Both the position numbers and the translations under genes were made by a program. The notes beneath the pieces are model-generated. The model worked only from the letters and a program-made list of their open reading frames with translations. It had not been told where the DNA came from and did not search any database. Source: Arctopsyche grandis (Eukaryota > Arthropoda > Insecta > Trichoptera > Hydropsychidae). Taken from it: a DNA stretch of 64,000 nucleotides. Shown here one piece after another: positions 34,770-47,700 of the stretch; the stretch's first letter is position 1; every line of letters begins with the position of its first letter. The stretch is taken from positions 6,374,001 through 6,438,000 of the forward strand of contig NC_135355.1 of NCBI RefSeq assembly GCF_051622035.1. Direction: 5' to 3'.

Positions 34770-35882
34770 TCTTGGATTCTCAAAATTGGACTATTTCTGA
34801 TAATGATGGAACTATCTCTGCCGTCTCCTGGATGATACATCAGCGAAGACAAATTTTGAATGTTGTGTCAGCATTTTTATATCGGTGACACTGTGGAATT
34901 GAAAACAATTGCTGAATACCTGGAATTGTTTATTGTTGATCGTGAAGAAGAATTATATCAATATTATATGTATATTTAACATTTTAATATTTTTCGTCAG
35001 CCACCATTTTGATGTTTGGCAAAACAAAGGTTCGAGCTGGACGGTTAAAACAAAAGAAGATAATTCAAATTTATGTATTTTTTAAATAAGATAAAAGAAA
35101 ATGTATTCAAATTTTCAAGTATTTCGAAAATTTATAAAATTTTACTGATTGAGTGATCTCAAAATTAAAATAAAATAATATAATTAGAAAACAAATTGTT
35201 TCACGTCTAAAGTATAAAAATATATATTTCGTGAACTAATATTATAATTTATATACTATGTATATTATAACTTACTGAATAATGTTTATATTCAAGTGAT
35301 TATTATTACTTTTTATAATAAAAAGATATCTATGTATGTGAAAAACTGATTTTTATTTGGACAATTAATGTACAATATACATTCAAATGAATTGAACACA
35401 CTATTTTTTACTTTTATTGCTATTTTCACATTTCTCAATATGAAACTAAAGTAATAGTAGATTCAGGTAATATGAAGTTAATATGAATGACCTTCACACA
35501 TCTTCAAAATGGAAACACCCTTTCAATTTTGTTAAACATATGTACCTATTAACAGTTTCTCGAGGTTGGCTCAATCATAATTCATTACAAAATACATTTT
35601 TCGTTTCTTGCTGTTTTATAAATTAATTACATAAAAATATATCCAGCAATTTACATATGTATGTATGTTGTAGTCCAATTAGTTCTATACACGAACTATA
35701 TGTACATAGGTTTTAGTTTAAGTGATTAAAGTCAAAAGCTATCTTCAAATAGATTATTATCAAGTGTCGTATGAAACTTTTAGCTGTCAAAAATTTGGAG
35801 TTGTCAGAACACCATGTATTTAAAATGAAAAATTCTGTGGAAACCAAACTACAACGTTGCTATATTTCCCATTTCCGCTGGT

Positions 35883-35956
<74 letters not shown>
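34770..35956. other. 3' flank of orphan gene and AT-rich DNA
   Basis: 34770-34980 keeps mixed base composition and is probably 3'UTR. Beyond it the sequence is AT-rich with no recognised feature until the (AT)n tract. Confidence 0.45.

Positions 35957-35957
<1 letters not shown>
35887..35957. repeat. (AT)n microsatellite
   Basis: About 70 bp of AT, directly abutting the hAT target duplication. Confidence 0.95.
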
Positions 35958-35960
<3 letters not shown>

Positions 35961-35964
35961 CAAC

Positions 35965-36792
35965 CAGGGTTGCCAGATTTCCAAAATCACAGATCGGGAC
36001 ATTCACTATTTCGAACGATCAAAAAAAAAGAAGTTTTTTATATTAAAAATATTTTTAATTAAATATATGTGAACATATAAAAAGTAGTCACTTAATGATC
36101 CACAGAAATCACAGTTATTAAAATATATTGAATACAATTACAGGAATTACATACATTTTGGTTTGAATGCAAAAATTTATATAATCAAAACAGTTTTATT
36201 GAAAGCTTTTTTCCTAGCTTTTAGCTCGTTTCAAATTATGTTCGCCAACTTTGCTTTATATAACATTTATTGATAAAACTCATTACAATTGCATTAAATC
36301 GGCTTCTACGGTTTTTAATAACAGTCTGTTTCTCTCCTTTCTCTATGCAGGTTGCACTCATTAGTCTAAATATTCTTTCTGAAATTGCAATGGAATGTAG
36401 GATTAAGAAGATGGGGGCTACAATTTTATACAATTTATTGCAAGTGGAATGATCTTTTAAAAATATTATTCATTTCTCATACATTTTTTTTTCTCGTTTG
36501 CTTCAGTAAAAATTTGTTTAATAAACAGACATCTTCGTATAGAAGGTCAACATTGCAAATAATATAAAATAATTTTGTGAATTCTTCAATTGAAGAAAAT
36601 TTGATTTTCATATTTGATGTAAGGACAAGACTTTAATGGATTTAATTTTTTTTACTTTTGAAGTCAAACCATTTACATACATTTTTGTACATACATATGT
36701 ATTTTGTTAAGTTGGAATTTCCAGAGGCAATGCGGGATTTGCCTGTTGAACTCGGGACAGTCCCGTTCAAATAGGGACGTCTGGCAACCCTA
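35965..36792 (-). mobile_element. hAT element with decayed transposase, 8-bp duplication
   Basis: Ends CAGGGTTGCCAGA and the complement of TAGGGTTGCCAGA, bounded by exact ATTTCAAC at 35957-35964 and 36793-36800. On the minus strand around 36236-36433 the frame reads FLILHSIAISERIFRLMSAT then CIEKGEKQ, resembling the C-terminal dimerisation block of hAT transposases. The rest of the transposase is not readable, so the 828-bp copy cannot move by itself. Confidence 0.85.
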
Positions 36793-36800
36793 ATTTCAAC

Positions 36801-37825
36801 TCAGAGTACGCATACATACAAAGAAGGCAGATAATTGAAGAGCAAAAGGTAGGAGCAAACGATTGAGAATGCTTAAACCTATGCCTAATAGTTTGTGTAT
36901 GAACAAACTAGCTATTTTGTGTGCAGTATAACTAGCCAGATTGGTTCGTATATAAACAAACTAGTACATATTCATGTTCATGAATGAAAGTCATGTACTT
37001 ATTAGGACTGTAATATACACATTATTTGTACGTGTATTTTTTTTTCAAGCTCTTAATGAAATAATGTATATTATTAAATTTTTACTGCGCATGTTAACAT
37101 TTTGATGCCACATATTATTGTTTTTATTTCATTTCATATCAATGAATTTTAAATTACATTTACTTCTGAAAGCGACATCTAAATGTTTTTGCTAATGGCT
37201 CTAACTACATATCAAAATTATTTTACAATATATTGGTGATGCAAACATTTTATTAAATTCAAAATTAGATGGCGTGTACAACACTATATGTATCACTTAA
37301 TAATTATTTTTAAATACAATTTATTATTGAAGCATCCATCTGTGGTAAAACATACTAAAGTTTTTACACTACAATTAATGCCATGGTCATTTTCAGTTAT
37401 TTTTCGTAGCAGAAAGAAGCAGGTTTACTGTTCATAACCACGTTATGCCCCTACAGGGCAAATACATTTGTAGGTGGTACAAATTAGTACCCCACTTAAC
37501 AAATTCATACCGGCAAACACAAAGTCAGCGTTCCGCAACTAATGTACCGCGAGACAATGTTAGGAGAGAAGAAATATAATATATATCGATGAAATATTAT
37601 CGATGTTTTTAATTCTATAATTTTTGGAAGGCTTTTTTGTAAAAATAATTTATTTGGAAGCGTCATCTGCGGCACGGCTTAGCAGTTTTTTTTTTGTTTA
37701 TTACAGAAAATTTAAAGCAATAACTATTATTATAGCAAATAATATCAATGGGCTACGAATATTTTGAACAATTCGAACAATAGACACTTCGAAGAAATGA
37801 CAAAATTTAGTTCACGTTGCAAGTA
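36801..37825. other. AT-rich intergenic stretch
   Basis: No gene or element ends recognised. Confidence 0.45.
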
Positions 37826-37833
37826 TTTGAATT

Positions 37834-38395
37834 CGGACCGCTCTAAGGGGTGATTTGAGGGTTCCAAGCTCCACGAAAAAAAAATATAAAACATATATCG
37901 ACAGCTTCCGTTAACAAAAATTGAAATAAATTTGCAACGTCACCAAAGTCTACGTTTCGTGAGCAAAAGTGTGATAAAAAAGCAGCGATGGCAGAAATGT
38001 AATGCACATGTACACACGTTCAATAACTAATATCAATAATTTTAGTCTTTATTGAGTTACATCAGTAAATAGTTATATTACTTTAAGATATAATATAAAT
38101 ATAACTACGAAAGGCCTTTCATTTTGAATAATAAGCTGAAATGTTCGGAATAGATCGTATAAGAGGCGCACAAAAACATAACCATTAAAGAAAAAAAATA
38201 TATATATATATGTATATTTATTTATATATATATTCTGATGATAAGCGAAGTCAACAACAATGTTTAAGTACCATATCTACGTATGTATGAACTAAAAATA
38301 GATGACGTTTTGTGATCATGCGAAAATTCTAACTCGTTTTTTCATTTCTTTTTGGATTTGCATCCGGGCGCCAACTACCCTTAGAGCGGCCCTGG
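37834..38395. mobile_element. hAT MITE with duplication TTTGAATT
   Basis: Inner inverted ends CCGCTCTAAGGG (37839) and CCCTTAGAGCGG (38378); TTTGAATT repeats exactly at 37826-37833 and 38396-38403. The right terminus CCAGGGCCGC fits hAT ends. Non-coding, 562 bp. Confidence 0.78.
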
Positions 38396-38845
38396 TTTGA
38401 ATTATTGAATTTTGAAAGTATTATTGAAGTGCATTTGAAGGATTTCTGTACGTATCCATTTGAAAATAAAATGTATCGATTTAAGGAACGACTGAAACTG
38501 TTTAATAAGATCAATCAATTAAACAATCCAAAAACGGATTCTCTTTAAAAAAACAAGATATTTTTTTTGTTTTTTATGCTAAATAAAATATGTCTTACTT
38601 TCGAGTGTGGAGAAAGTTAGAATAAATTTTCTATGATCATTCATTACTACCATATTCAATTCCTAAATTAATAAACAGACTTATTATATTTAACTATAAT
38701 TTCCTTGTTTACATGTAACTAAGGAATTTAGAAAAACTGTAATACATATTTATACACGTGCATACTCGTATATATGTACATATATTGTTTTTCTGACGTA
38801 CTGAAATCAGTTCATATCTTATATTGAACCGTTTTCGATTTATAG

Positions 38846-39985
38846 CAGGGCTGTGGAGTCGGAATCAAAGTTAGAGCATTTCAAACAGAGTCGGAGTCGT
38901 AAAAAAAAAATCAACCAACTCCGACTTCTTTTTACAAGCCTCTTATTATTGTTATTTTCTTTATTACGGTATGTGTCAACTAGAGCCACCAATTTTATTT
39001 AAATAAATCCCCCAAGAAATTGAATTTTAATAATTTCTTTATAAAAATCATAAATTTAAATTGCATTATAAATAAAATCGTTGCATTGCACGTATTTTGA
39101 TGAGTTGTGGCCAAGACCGATTGTTTCCTCTGTCTCGTGCTTTTTTATCTTCATTTTTTCTATTAAAATGATTTGTTTGATGTATGAAAGTCATACACAT
39201 ACACTATGAATGTACTTACTTTTTATTTATAACTATTCCATTACCAGTGCTGGTTTTAGGGGGGGGCTGGCTCTGGCGGCGCCCAAGGGCGGCAAATAAG
39301 TTAGGATGCCGCATGATGCCCCAAAGATGCTTTAAAATTTAAAATAAGAGCGCCAAAAGCCATACAAAATTTTAGATTAGAGCGCCAAAGGCGAAAGTTT
39401 TTTCTAAGGGTGTTTAAAAAAATTGCCCGAAGGCGCCATTGAGTGTAAGGCCGGCACTGCCATTACCAATAATTCAATAAATTGGGTTACATATATCTTT
39501 TTAGTTATTTTTTACTTTAATTTTTTATATTTTGAAAATCGCTGTTGACTTTTATTACTAATAATTTTATACGTTGGCAAGAAAAGTCGGTCTTACTAAA
39601 ATCGTTCAAGTTGGAGTTGAATCATAAATAAAAATCGGAGTCAGTATCGGTAAATTTTGAACCGAGTTCTAAGCCCATTAGGGCAATATTTCAGAATATA
39701 ACAGAATATTTCAGATTTACTACATATGTATATATTGTTGAACCATTTCCTGAAGTTAGAGATAATTTTATTATATTGTTAATTATAACTTAAGTTTTAT
39801 TTATATTTTTAACATTAAATTTTATTTTTAAATCCATGTAGCATATTATTATGACATATTTATAAATTTAATTAAATTATATATTTTTTAATTAAAAATA
39901 TATTTTTTATTAAGAGAGTCGAAGTCGAATCATAATATAAGTCGAAGTCGGAGTCGGTAAATATTGAACTGACTCCACAGCCCTG
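38846..39985. mobile_element. hAT element, CAGGGCTGTGGAGTCGG ends
   Basis: CAGGGCTGTGGAGTCGG starts at 38846 and CTCCACAGCCCTG ends at 39985. Flanks ATTTATAG (38838-38845) and ATTTAGAG (39986-39993) match at seven of eight bases. AGTCGGAGTCGG-type phrases repeat near both ends. No transposase. A left-end fragment of the same family lies at 8448. Confidence 0.8.
39246..39459. mobile_element. Nested hAT MITE, duplication CCATTACC
   Basis: AGTGCTGGTTTTAGG at the left and AAGGCCGGCACTG at the right; CCATTACC at 39238-39245 and 39460-39467. It is GC-richer than its host element (GGGGGGGCTGGCTCTGGCGG). Confidence 0.78.
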
Positions 39986-39993
39986 ATTTAGAG

Positions 39994-41236
39994 TGAACTG
40001 ATTCTCATAATTGTCTTATTATTGATATGTTCACATACATATATGTATATGTTCACATCATATCATTGTTTCCGATTTCATACAGTATTTATATATTATT
40101 GAGACATGCTTTGAAATTAACAACTGTTTTATATTAAACATATGTACATGCATAAATGTGAACTTAAAACTATCAATTAAAAATTAACGATTTGAGCTTT
40201 CTTTTAATTTTAGAACCTACATACATATAATATGTACTTAAATCAGTGCATACGTCGAAAAATAAATAAAAAAAACACACCACGTTTTAATTTTCTTTTA
40301 TTTCAAAAATATTTTTTCTCAAGAACACATTTTTTATGATTCTTTGTATCAAAAATGTGAGCATAGATAAGACTTGAAGCATAATTTTGACCTTGTTATA
40401 TTTAAGTTAATATGTTTTTATTTTCATTGCAATGGTTGTTTATTAAATGTTGCTAGAACACGACATTCGCACTTAATAAATAAAATATTACAATATATTT
40501 ATAAAATGCTCCAGATGGACTTCAGACAATAATTAAATTTAGAAATATTAAATAATAACCACACAACGCATTTTGTGGTTTCATTATATTATTTCTACTA
40601 TTCATGATAATTTAATGTAATCTTTAAATTACATCTACGTCGATTCTTTTAGTGATGATTGGCAGAAAAAAATTGAAATAGAACTTTTTTTGATCGCATT
40701 TTATACTAAGAACATGTTTTTCACACGTATTAATTTTTGTAGTTAAATTTTTACAACTATAGAGTGAACTTGTAACTTTAAAATAATAAAATAAATAAAT
40801 AAATTACGCAATTATGTTTATACAATGTATTTAACGAGCTTGGAATATATGATGTCAGGTGTGTGAATCTTAAAGGTGCAAAATCTGTAAAGGTCAAAAC
40901 ATAAAGATAATAATCTGAACACCTTCGATAGGTGTTTGATTACCCCTGGGATTTGAAAAAATTTAAACATATTTACTGAAACTTCCCGAAAAAAAGTTAT
41001 AAACTTATCATGTATAATTTACTGACCTCTTATTAGAAGCATTTATGCTATTTGTTAACGGTACGATCTAATATCTAATACATAACAATAAATAATGGTA
41101 TTTAGCAACATGTTTTCGCAGTGGCGATAACGAAATGACGCAATACAAATAAAGTCAATAGAATTCGTCAAATTGAGAAAACACAAAGTTTTCCATCGAA
41201 AATTTGTTTTTTTTTTACTGAACGGTGGACAAAAAT
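39994..41236. other. AT-rich intergenic stretch
   Basis: Nothing recognised. Confidence 0.45.
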
Positions 41237-41568
41237 TTCAAGGATTATCTCTAGACTAAGTGCTGTCGGCTAAACAATGATTGCACTTAGCGGCGATAGC
41301 TATACTCGGTCGCATTCCCGTGGAGTTCTTAGAACTAATAGCGCCAAAGCGTGGGACTGCACATTCGAGTACGTGACCATAACAATAGGTAAACAAATTA
41401 GACGTCGAAGATGTCCTGAGAGATCTACCCCTCAAAAGGCGGTACTTAGGCGATATCAAGACATTCTGGACGGAGCACTGCCAGTGCGTGTATCTCCTTA
41501 ATCATCAATAAATGCTGTGACACGATTTTAGCCTTTTACTTGGATCCTCCACCCACCCCTACGCAACA
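41237..41568 (+). mobile_element. 5'-truncated family L LTR
   Basis: From TTTCAAGGATTATC, through GTCCTGAGAGATCTACCC and CATCAATAAATGCTGTGA, to CCCACCCCTACGCAACA, followed by ATAT, the base quartet used as target by other copies. The first part of the LTR is missing. Confidence 0.75.
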
Positions 41569-41572
41569 ATAT

Positions 41573-42581
41573 ATAAGTTTTCAAGAAAAAAAGTTTTCAG
41601 AAAACAACAAGAAACCTTTGAGTATTGAATTTTGAAGACTCATTTTTTCATTTTTTTCGAATTATTAAGTTATGAATTTCAAAGCAGTAAAATCGTTAAA
41701 TTTGTGTTTTTAACAATCCGGATAATCGAGGTACTACTGTATATGAATTACGTCTTGTGCATGTTTTCATTTTGATTGATTACAAAACTCGCGACCAATG
41801 GCTGTTGCAGTTTTCATACGAAAAACCGGTTAATTGGACCATTCGGTGGCATTCCATAGACTCGCCAATGAAATATTTAAAATTGCATGATTTGGCACGA
41901 ATGACTTTTATAAAATGCGCGGTAATTTAAGATACGACACTCCTTAGCGTAGGCTGGAGAGAGGCACGACTTGATATACATATTTATTGTGATAGTGTTT
42001 GTTAATGGTTCATTGACTGTGATACTGCGATTAGAATAGCTTCTCAAACATTTTTCTCACTATCGGTATGTCAAAATGTACTAATTGCTAAATTAATTAA
42101 CTTTACATTTTCATTTAAGGTATTAAGTAACATTTGCCACATTAACATTCGCAGATTTATTGTCCTACTCTGTCAATTACTTTACCAATCAGTTGAAATA
42201 TTAATAAATGGATTTGTGTTATCATTCAACTTTAACGGTTATTTAAATTGTGATTCAGCGAATAATAATTATTAATTGTTTTTTTAATTTCGATCAACAT
42301 CTACGTTATAACAAAAATGTTTTAATTCAATTCACCATTATGAGTGTTGTAACATTTATACTTCTATATTATTCAATGCGTACATCGTTTGCATTTCAAA
42401 TCAAAATAAGTGGATGACTGGAAGATTCTTACAACTATGTATGTATATAGCATCAATTATTAATTACTTATATTTCAATGAAAATTCCTTTCCAAAACCA
42501 CCTGAATTATTCTTAAAAATGATAATAGATAAAATCTTCAAACCCTGTTGTGATACAATAATATACATACATGTATGTATG
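41573..42581. other. AT-rich intergenic stretch
   Basis: No gene or element recognised. Confidence 0.45.
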
Positions 42582-42591
42582 CAGATATTTT

Positions 42592-42952
42592 CGATGCGGT
42601 GCAAACGATCGACAAGCGCCAGACAGACTGAACCACAGATTAACTGTACGTGTACCTTATGCGTGCGCACTGCTCGCACTCACACTAAGCAAAATCTACC
42701 CGAAGTCCCGACATACCTACTCTGTATACATACGTTCTGTGCTTCTGATACTTTAGTTCCGAATTTTGCCTTATTAAGCTCGCCAGAAAGATCCAACTCA
42801 ATTTTAATCATTGCATCTGTCCACATCGAAAGGTTACTCGTCATCTGATGTGCAATCTATCATTCGTGAAGTCGAGGATTGCGTTTAAAGCAGCCGTCCA
42901 GTTAATCTGTGGTTCAGTCTGTCTGGCGCTTGTCGATCGTTTGCACCAAGCC
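42592..42952. mobile_element. Mutator-like MITE with 49-bp perfect inverted ends
   Basis: GGTGCAAACGATCGACAAGC begins a 49-bp arm (42598-42646) exactly complementary to 42899-42947. CAGATATTTT stands on both sides (42582-42591 and 42953-42962), a 9-10 bp duplication. A second copy without a clear duplication is at 48945-49287. Non-coding. Confidence 0.82.
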
Positions 42953-42970
42953 CAGATATTTTATTCAATC

Positions 42971-43440
42971 TATCTATGTACACTCGTCATTACAGATCGC
43001 TCCAATGCGACGAGTGTACTATACAGATCAAGAAACACACCAAATTATAAATTAATACAAATTATTACATAATTATACATGACATCTATGGTCAAACATA
43101 GCAAAGTGCATTCATTGCACACATCGTATACAATACAATCAACAAACATTTATACAACAATACGCATTTTTATACAACAACCATCCACAGAGACATCTAT
43201 GGTTAGAAACCCGTCGAACCTTGAGATATAACATAATAACTCAATATTTTGCGAGAGAAATGGGTTGGAAAGCCAATTTTGCAGGAATCGTTTCAAAGAA
43301 AATCATACAAATCGGCAAACTCTTATAGGAAACGACAGACCTGGTGCAAACTAAGGTCTGGCCAGCAGCAACCAGTGTGACTCTAACTCATAATAAAACT
43401 GACCACAGCAAGATATGCTAACCATTAGTCCAGGCTGCAT
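42971..43440 (-). repeat. tRNA-derived SINE with intact 3' stem-loop
   Basis: On the minus strand the head reads GCCTGGACTAATGGTTAGCA (A box region, near 43420-43438), then TGGTTGCTGCTGGCCAGAC as at the left edge. The 3' end has an 11-bp stem GTACACTCGTC/GACGAGTGTAC (42978-42988 with 43009-43019). Confidence 0.75.
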
Positions 43441-43975
43441 ATACAAAAAGGTTTATATTTTCAAACAACGATTTCATAATTATAAATCGATAAAAAGGTA
43501 TGTATTAGAAAAAATGATAGAATGGTTTCAAATTACAAAAAAGAAAGAAAATTGATAAAATGGTTAAATATCAATATTGACAAGCTAACTACAGTCCATA
43601 TTATGTATGTATACACGCATGTATAAATATTGTTCGAAATAACAATATATATGTAATTACTTTCCTTATTCTAGTGAAAAAACCGTTTTAGAATCTCGGG
43701 AAACCTTTTGTAATTTAATATTCTTTATATTTTCCGCGATTACTTGAATCTATGTAACATATTAAATTTCATTGGATATATAATACAATAAAAAACATAC
43801 GTACGAAACAAACATGTGTATGTGAATTATGTTTAAAATATACAATTATTATATAATATTTAGTATAAATTATATAATATTTAGTATATAAGATTATCCC
43901 TACATAAATTAATTTCTATAAAAATTATTACATCTTTTTAATAATAATTAAATTAACCAAAATACGTAATATTGT

Positions 43976-44175
43976 ATCGGTATTTTTGATTTTTAAATGC
44001 TTTTTATTATTACGAAATTATGTTCACAATACAACTTATATCTATTTTAATAGCTACTGATCTACTGATCATTTTCTATTTTACAATTTAATTTAATTTG
44101 GTTAGTAATCATAATATTATATTATTCTAAAGTTAATGTACGAGCATAATAGGAAAAAGAGCTCAAAAACCTATA
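43976..44175. repeat. Repeat family Q, copy 3 (inverted)
   Basis: TATTGTATCGGTATTTTTGA, TAGCTACTGATCTACTGATC and GGAAAAAGAGCTCAAAAACC match 25385-25585 as reverse complement. It lies just upstream of PNP. Confidence 0.75.
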
Positions 44176-44531
44176 TATTGTATCGGTATACAAAATAATA
44201 ATAAGGCGGCTTGTAGGCTTGTTTTGTGTAAATAAAAATTGTCAAGCGAATCTTGTTTTTCTGGATTCTTCGATAAACCTGTTTGCCTTCTATATGGATG
44301 ACCTTCATTGCTGTACAACTAAATCACTATTAATATCATTAGATTTCATTTCCGTTATCGCTTCAAAAAATAGTTGGTCTTTTTGAACGTATTGAATTGA
44401 GAAATAATCAAAATGTTTTTAAGCGCCAAGCTTACCATCCGATAAAAATCTTATACATATTTCAAAAACACAGTTCAACATTCGCTGATTGAAGGAAATA
44501 ATTACTATTCGATGTTGATGTTTATATTCGT

Positions 44532-44554
44532 AACCGGTTCAGCGTATATAAATA
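44532..44554 (+). promoter_or_regulatory. Candidate PNP core promoter
   Basis: AACCGGTT (44532-44539) is the known Grainyhead-type site, followed at 44545-44554 by TATATAAATA. The ATG is about 180 bp downstream, compatible with the 5'UTR. Transcript ends cannot be seen. Confidence 0.4.
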
Positions 44555-44735
44555 TCGTGTTTGTCGTTTTCCTCTGTTTGTGTCTAACAAGCTTCCAGTG
44601 ACGAACAACCCCTATCGTTCTCCCAATCTCCATAATCTCATAATTATATTGTGAAAGTTTTAACCGATAAACATTTGTGACGTTTACATAAGCTTAGTGA
44701 TTCAATCTGTATAAATAAGAGAAAGAATCGTAGAA

Positions 44736-47700
44736 ATGTCTCAACCAATGAATGGTATTGCCAAGTCAAATGGAAGCCTCTCAACAACAGCTATCGATAA
44801 CCCAAAACTACCTGAAGTGAGATCCGAAGTGGGACAAGGAATTGATCTTTTGACAACATCTTCGTAAGTATTATAAAATAAAAACGCATTTTAATTTTTA
44901 AACCAAAAATCTGTTTGAAATTAGTGTTATACAAATTAAATTTATTCCATATAATTAATGAATATATGTAGTATTCACACGCATATCATTGATGGGAAAT
45001 GCATTTAATACTTTTTAACTTAAACTAAGATCTAAATTTGTACGTGTAATTATTTAATGATAAATATATTTTTAATTAATTATATTGTGAATGACCTACT
45101 CAATTTACGTAATATCACTATTGGCTGGTAAAACTTGATTCATTGCACAGAAGAAAAAAAAACTATAATATATGCTAATCGATACGCAAATGAGCTTATA
45201 AAAAATACAAATAATAAAATATTGAAAACGTGTTTTGAAGTAAATAAATAAATAAGAAATATAGAAAAAATTAGTTAGAGAACAACATCGTCTTAAAATA
45301 ACAAGTTTCAAGTATTTTATATTTATCAAATGATTAACATATTTCGTACGTCATTTCCTCTAAAATTTCCATGTAGCAATATTTTCAAAGATTTCCTTGA
45401 AAGGTTTAATTATAGTTTTAACCGTTGAAAACTTTTGAAAGGTTAATTGATTCTATTTTTGTGTGGAAAAACATTGTATAATAATACATTATACTTGACA
45501 GTATAATATTTTTTCATCATTATGTACAAGTAGGTATTTGATTTTTAAATGCTTTTTATTATTACTAAATTATGTTCACGATACATCTTATATCTATTTT
45601 ATTTAATAGCTACTGATCTACTGATCGTTTTCTATTTTACAATTTTAAATTAATTTTGTTAGTAATCATAGTATTATATTATTATAATGTTAATATGTAC
45701 AGCGTAATAGGAAAAAGAGCTCATAAACCTATTTAAATTAGGTTATTAAGTATGTTCTGGAACACTTATGTAAAAATTGTTATTGACTAGTATTTTGTTG
45801 AAATAATAATCTTATTTATTACAGCAGTCACAAATATGTTAAAAGGTTATAAACATAATATAAAAATTAATTTGCGTATTTCATAACAAATCAGTAATCG
45901 GTTATCAGTCGCAGGGGTCGACATTATCTTTAAACGCCCGATGACTCTGTCGAGCATTTTGGTTAATTACAATCATATTTTTTATGACTCTAAGTCATTA
46001 CGCATTTGAATTATAACGTATTCGATAATAACATAATCAATTACATATATGAATCTTAAAAAATATTATTAGCATGGTACAATTGTATTTTAACTGAACT
46101 ATTATATATCATCGTTTAATATATGACATCAAATGAACTGTCAATTTAAAAGACCAAATATCATTCATTTTAATCGATTCCAATTGTTTTTAATATACAT
46201 ATTTACATTCAGTACTTCCCCAGTGTAGTTTTATTGATACTTTATATAAATAAAACCATTTATAAGTTGGAATATCAATTTATTAAGTATTAACAATAAC
46301 ATAATTGATATTGACCTTGTAAACATTCAATCACTTTTTTTTTATTCTTCACAACGTACACATGTATGATAGAAATTTTTTCCAATCAATGTTATCACTC
46401 ATCAATTTTAACTTTCAGATACACTTATGAAACGTTAATGCAAACAGCTCAATTTCTTTTGGATAGAACCACTGTCAGACCATCAATTGGAATAATTTGT
46501 GGATCTGGAATGGGTAATTTTCATCAAAAATGCTTAAAATTATTCAACATTTAACTAATAAACTTAAAGTATCACTACTTGATAACATTTTTATCAATAT
46601 AATTCAATGTCATTTGACCTTTGTAAAAGTCACACATGTACATTATATAATACGTAATATGTATTTTCGTGCAATTATTTGGTGGGCGTATTTTTATCAA
46701 TATTGGTTCAGAGCAGAGGTTTGAAAGTATTTCAAAGACCCTAAACTATTTTCAGGCCCACTAGCCGAAAGTCTCACGCATAAAAAGTGCTTCCCCTACG
46801 AAGACATTCCAGGATTTCCAGTAAGTACTGTAGAAGGCCATATTGGACAATTAGTTTTTGGATATCTCGGAGACATACCGGTGGTTTGTATGCAAGGAAG
46901 ATTTCATTATTACGAAGGCTATCCTCTTTGGAAGGTATTAATGTTTATATACATATATATAATAGTTTTGTATGATATAATATATTTGCATCTGAGAAAA
47001 ATAAACCATTCTTTCAGTGCTGCATGCCGGTGAGAGTTATGAAGCTATTGGGCGTGCATTATTTAGTAGCGACGAATGCGGCTGGTGGTCTTAATCCTAA
47101 CTTTAAAGTAGGCGATATAATGTTGGTACAGGATCATATAAATCTAATGGGTTTCGCTGGAAACAATCCTCTGCAAGGTCCTAACGATGAAAGGTTCGGT
47201 CCCAGATTCCCTCCGATGAATAAAGCCTACAGTAAAGAGCTAATTCAAGTCGCCAAGGAAGTAAGTACGCAAAATCTTTAAGCTCAATTGGAATTGTAGT
47301 CTCATTTTTCAAATGCTCCATAGCGTATTCTTTATAAGCATACAGTAGTTATAGCTAAAAATTAAACTAGCTTTAGAGTTCGATTACTAACCTATTACAA
47401 ATATGTAACTGAAATTTATATTTGTGAATGTGCTAAATTTTCTGGTCCACTCTCCACCACTTGGACCTTGTGGATGTTTTACACTATCAGCCGGTACAGT
47501 GGTGATGGATGTAGGTTTGTGTTGGGTCTACTCCGTTTGACCGATCCTCGTTTGGCTGAAACATATTTTCTTTCTGACTGAAACGGATTTTCGCCTGCTT
47601 GAACAGGAGTGTATATATATCATTTTATTGTCACAAATCAATACACACTCGCCATTACAGATTTGCTCCAATGCGACGGGTGTACGTTAATGAAATACAT

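Noticed and set aside
34520..34852. Minus-strand 110-aa frame overlapping the orphan gene
   Set aside because: Codon bias and start context favour the plus-strand frame.
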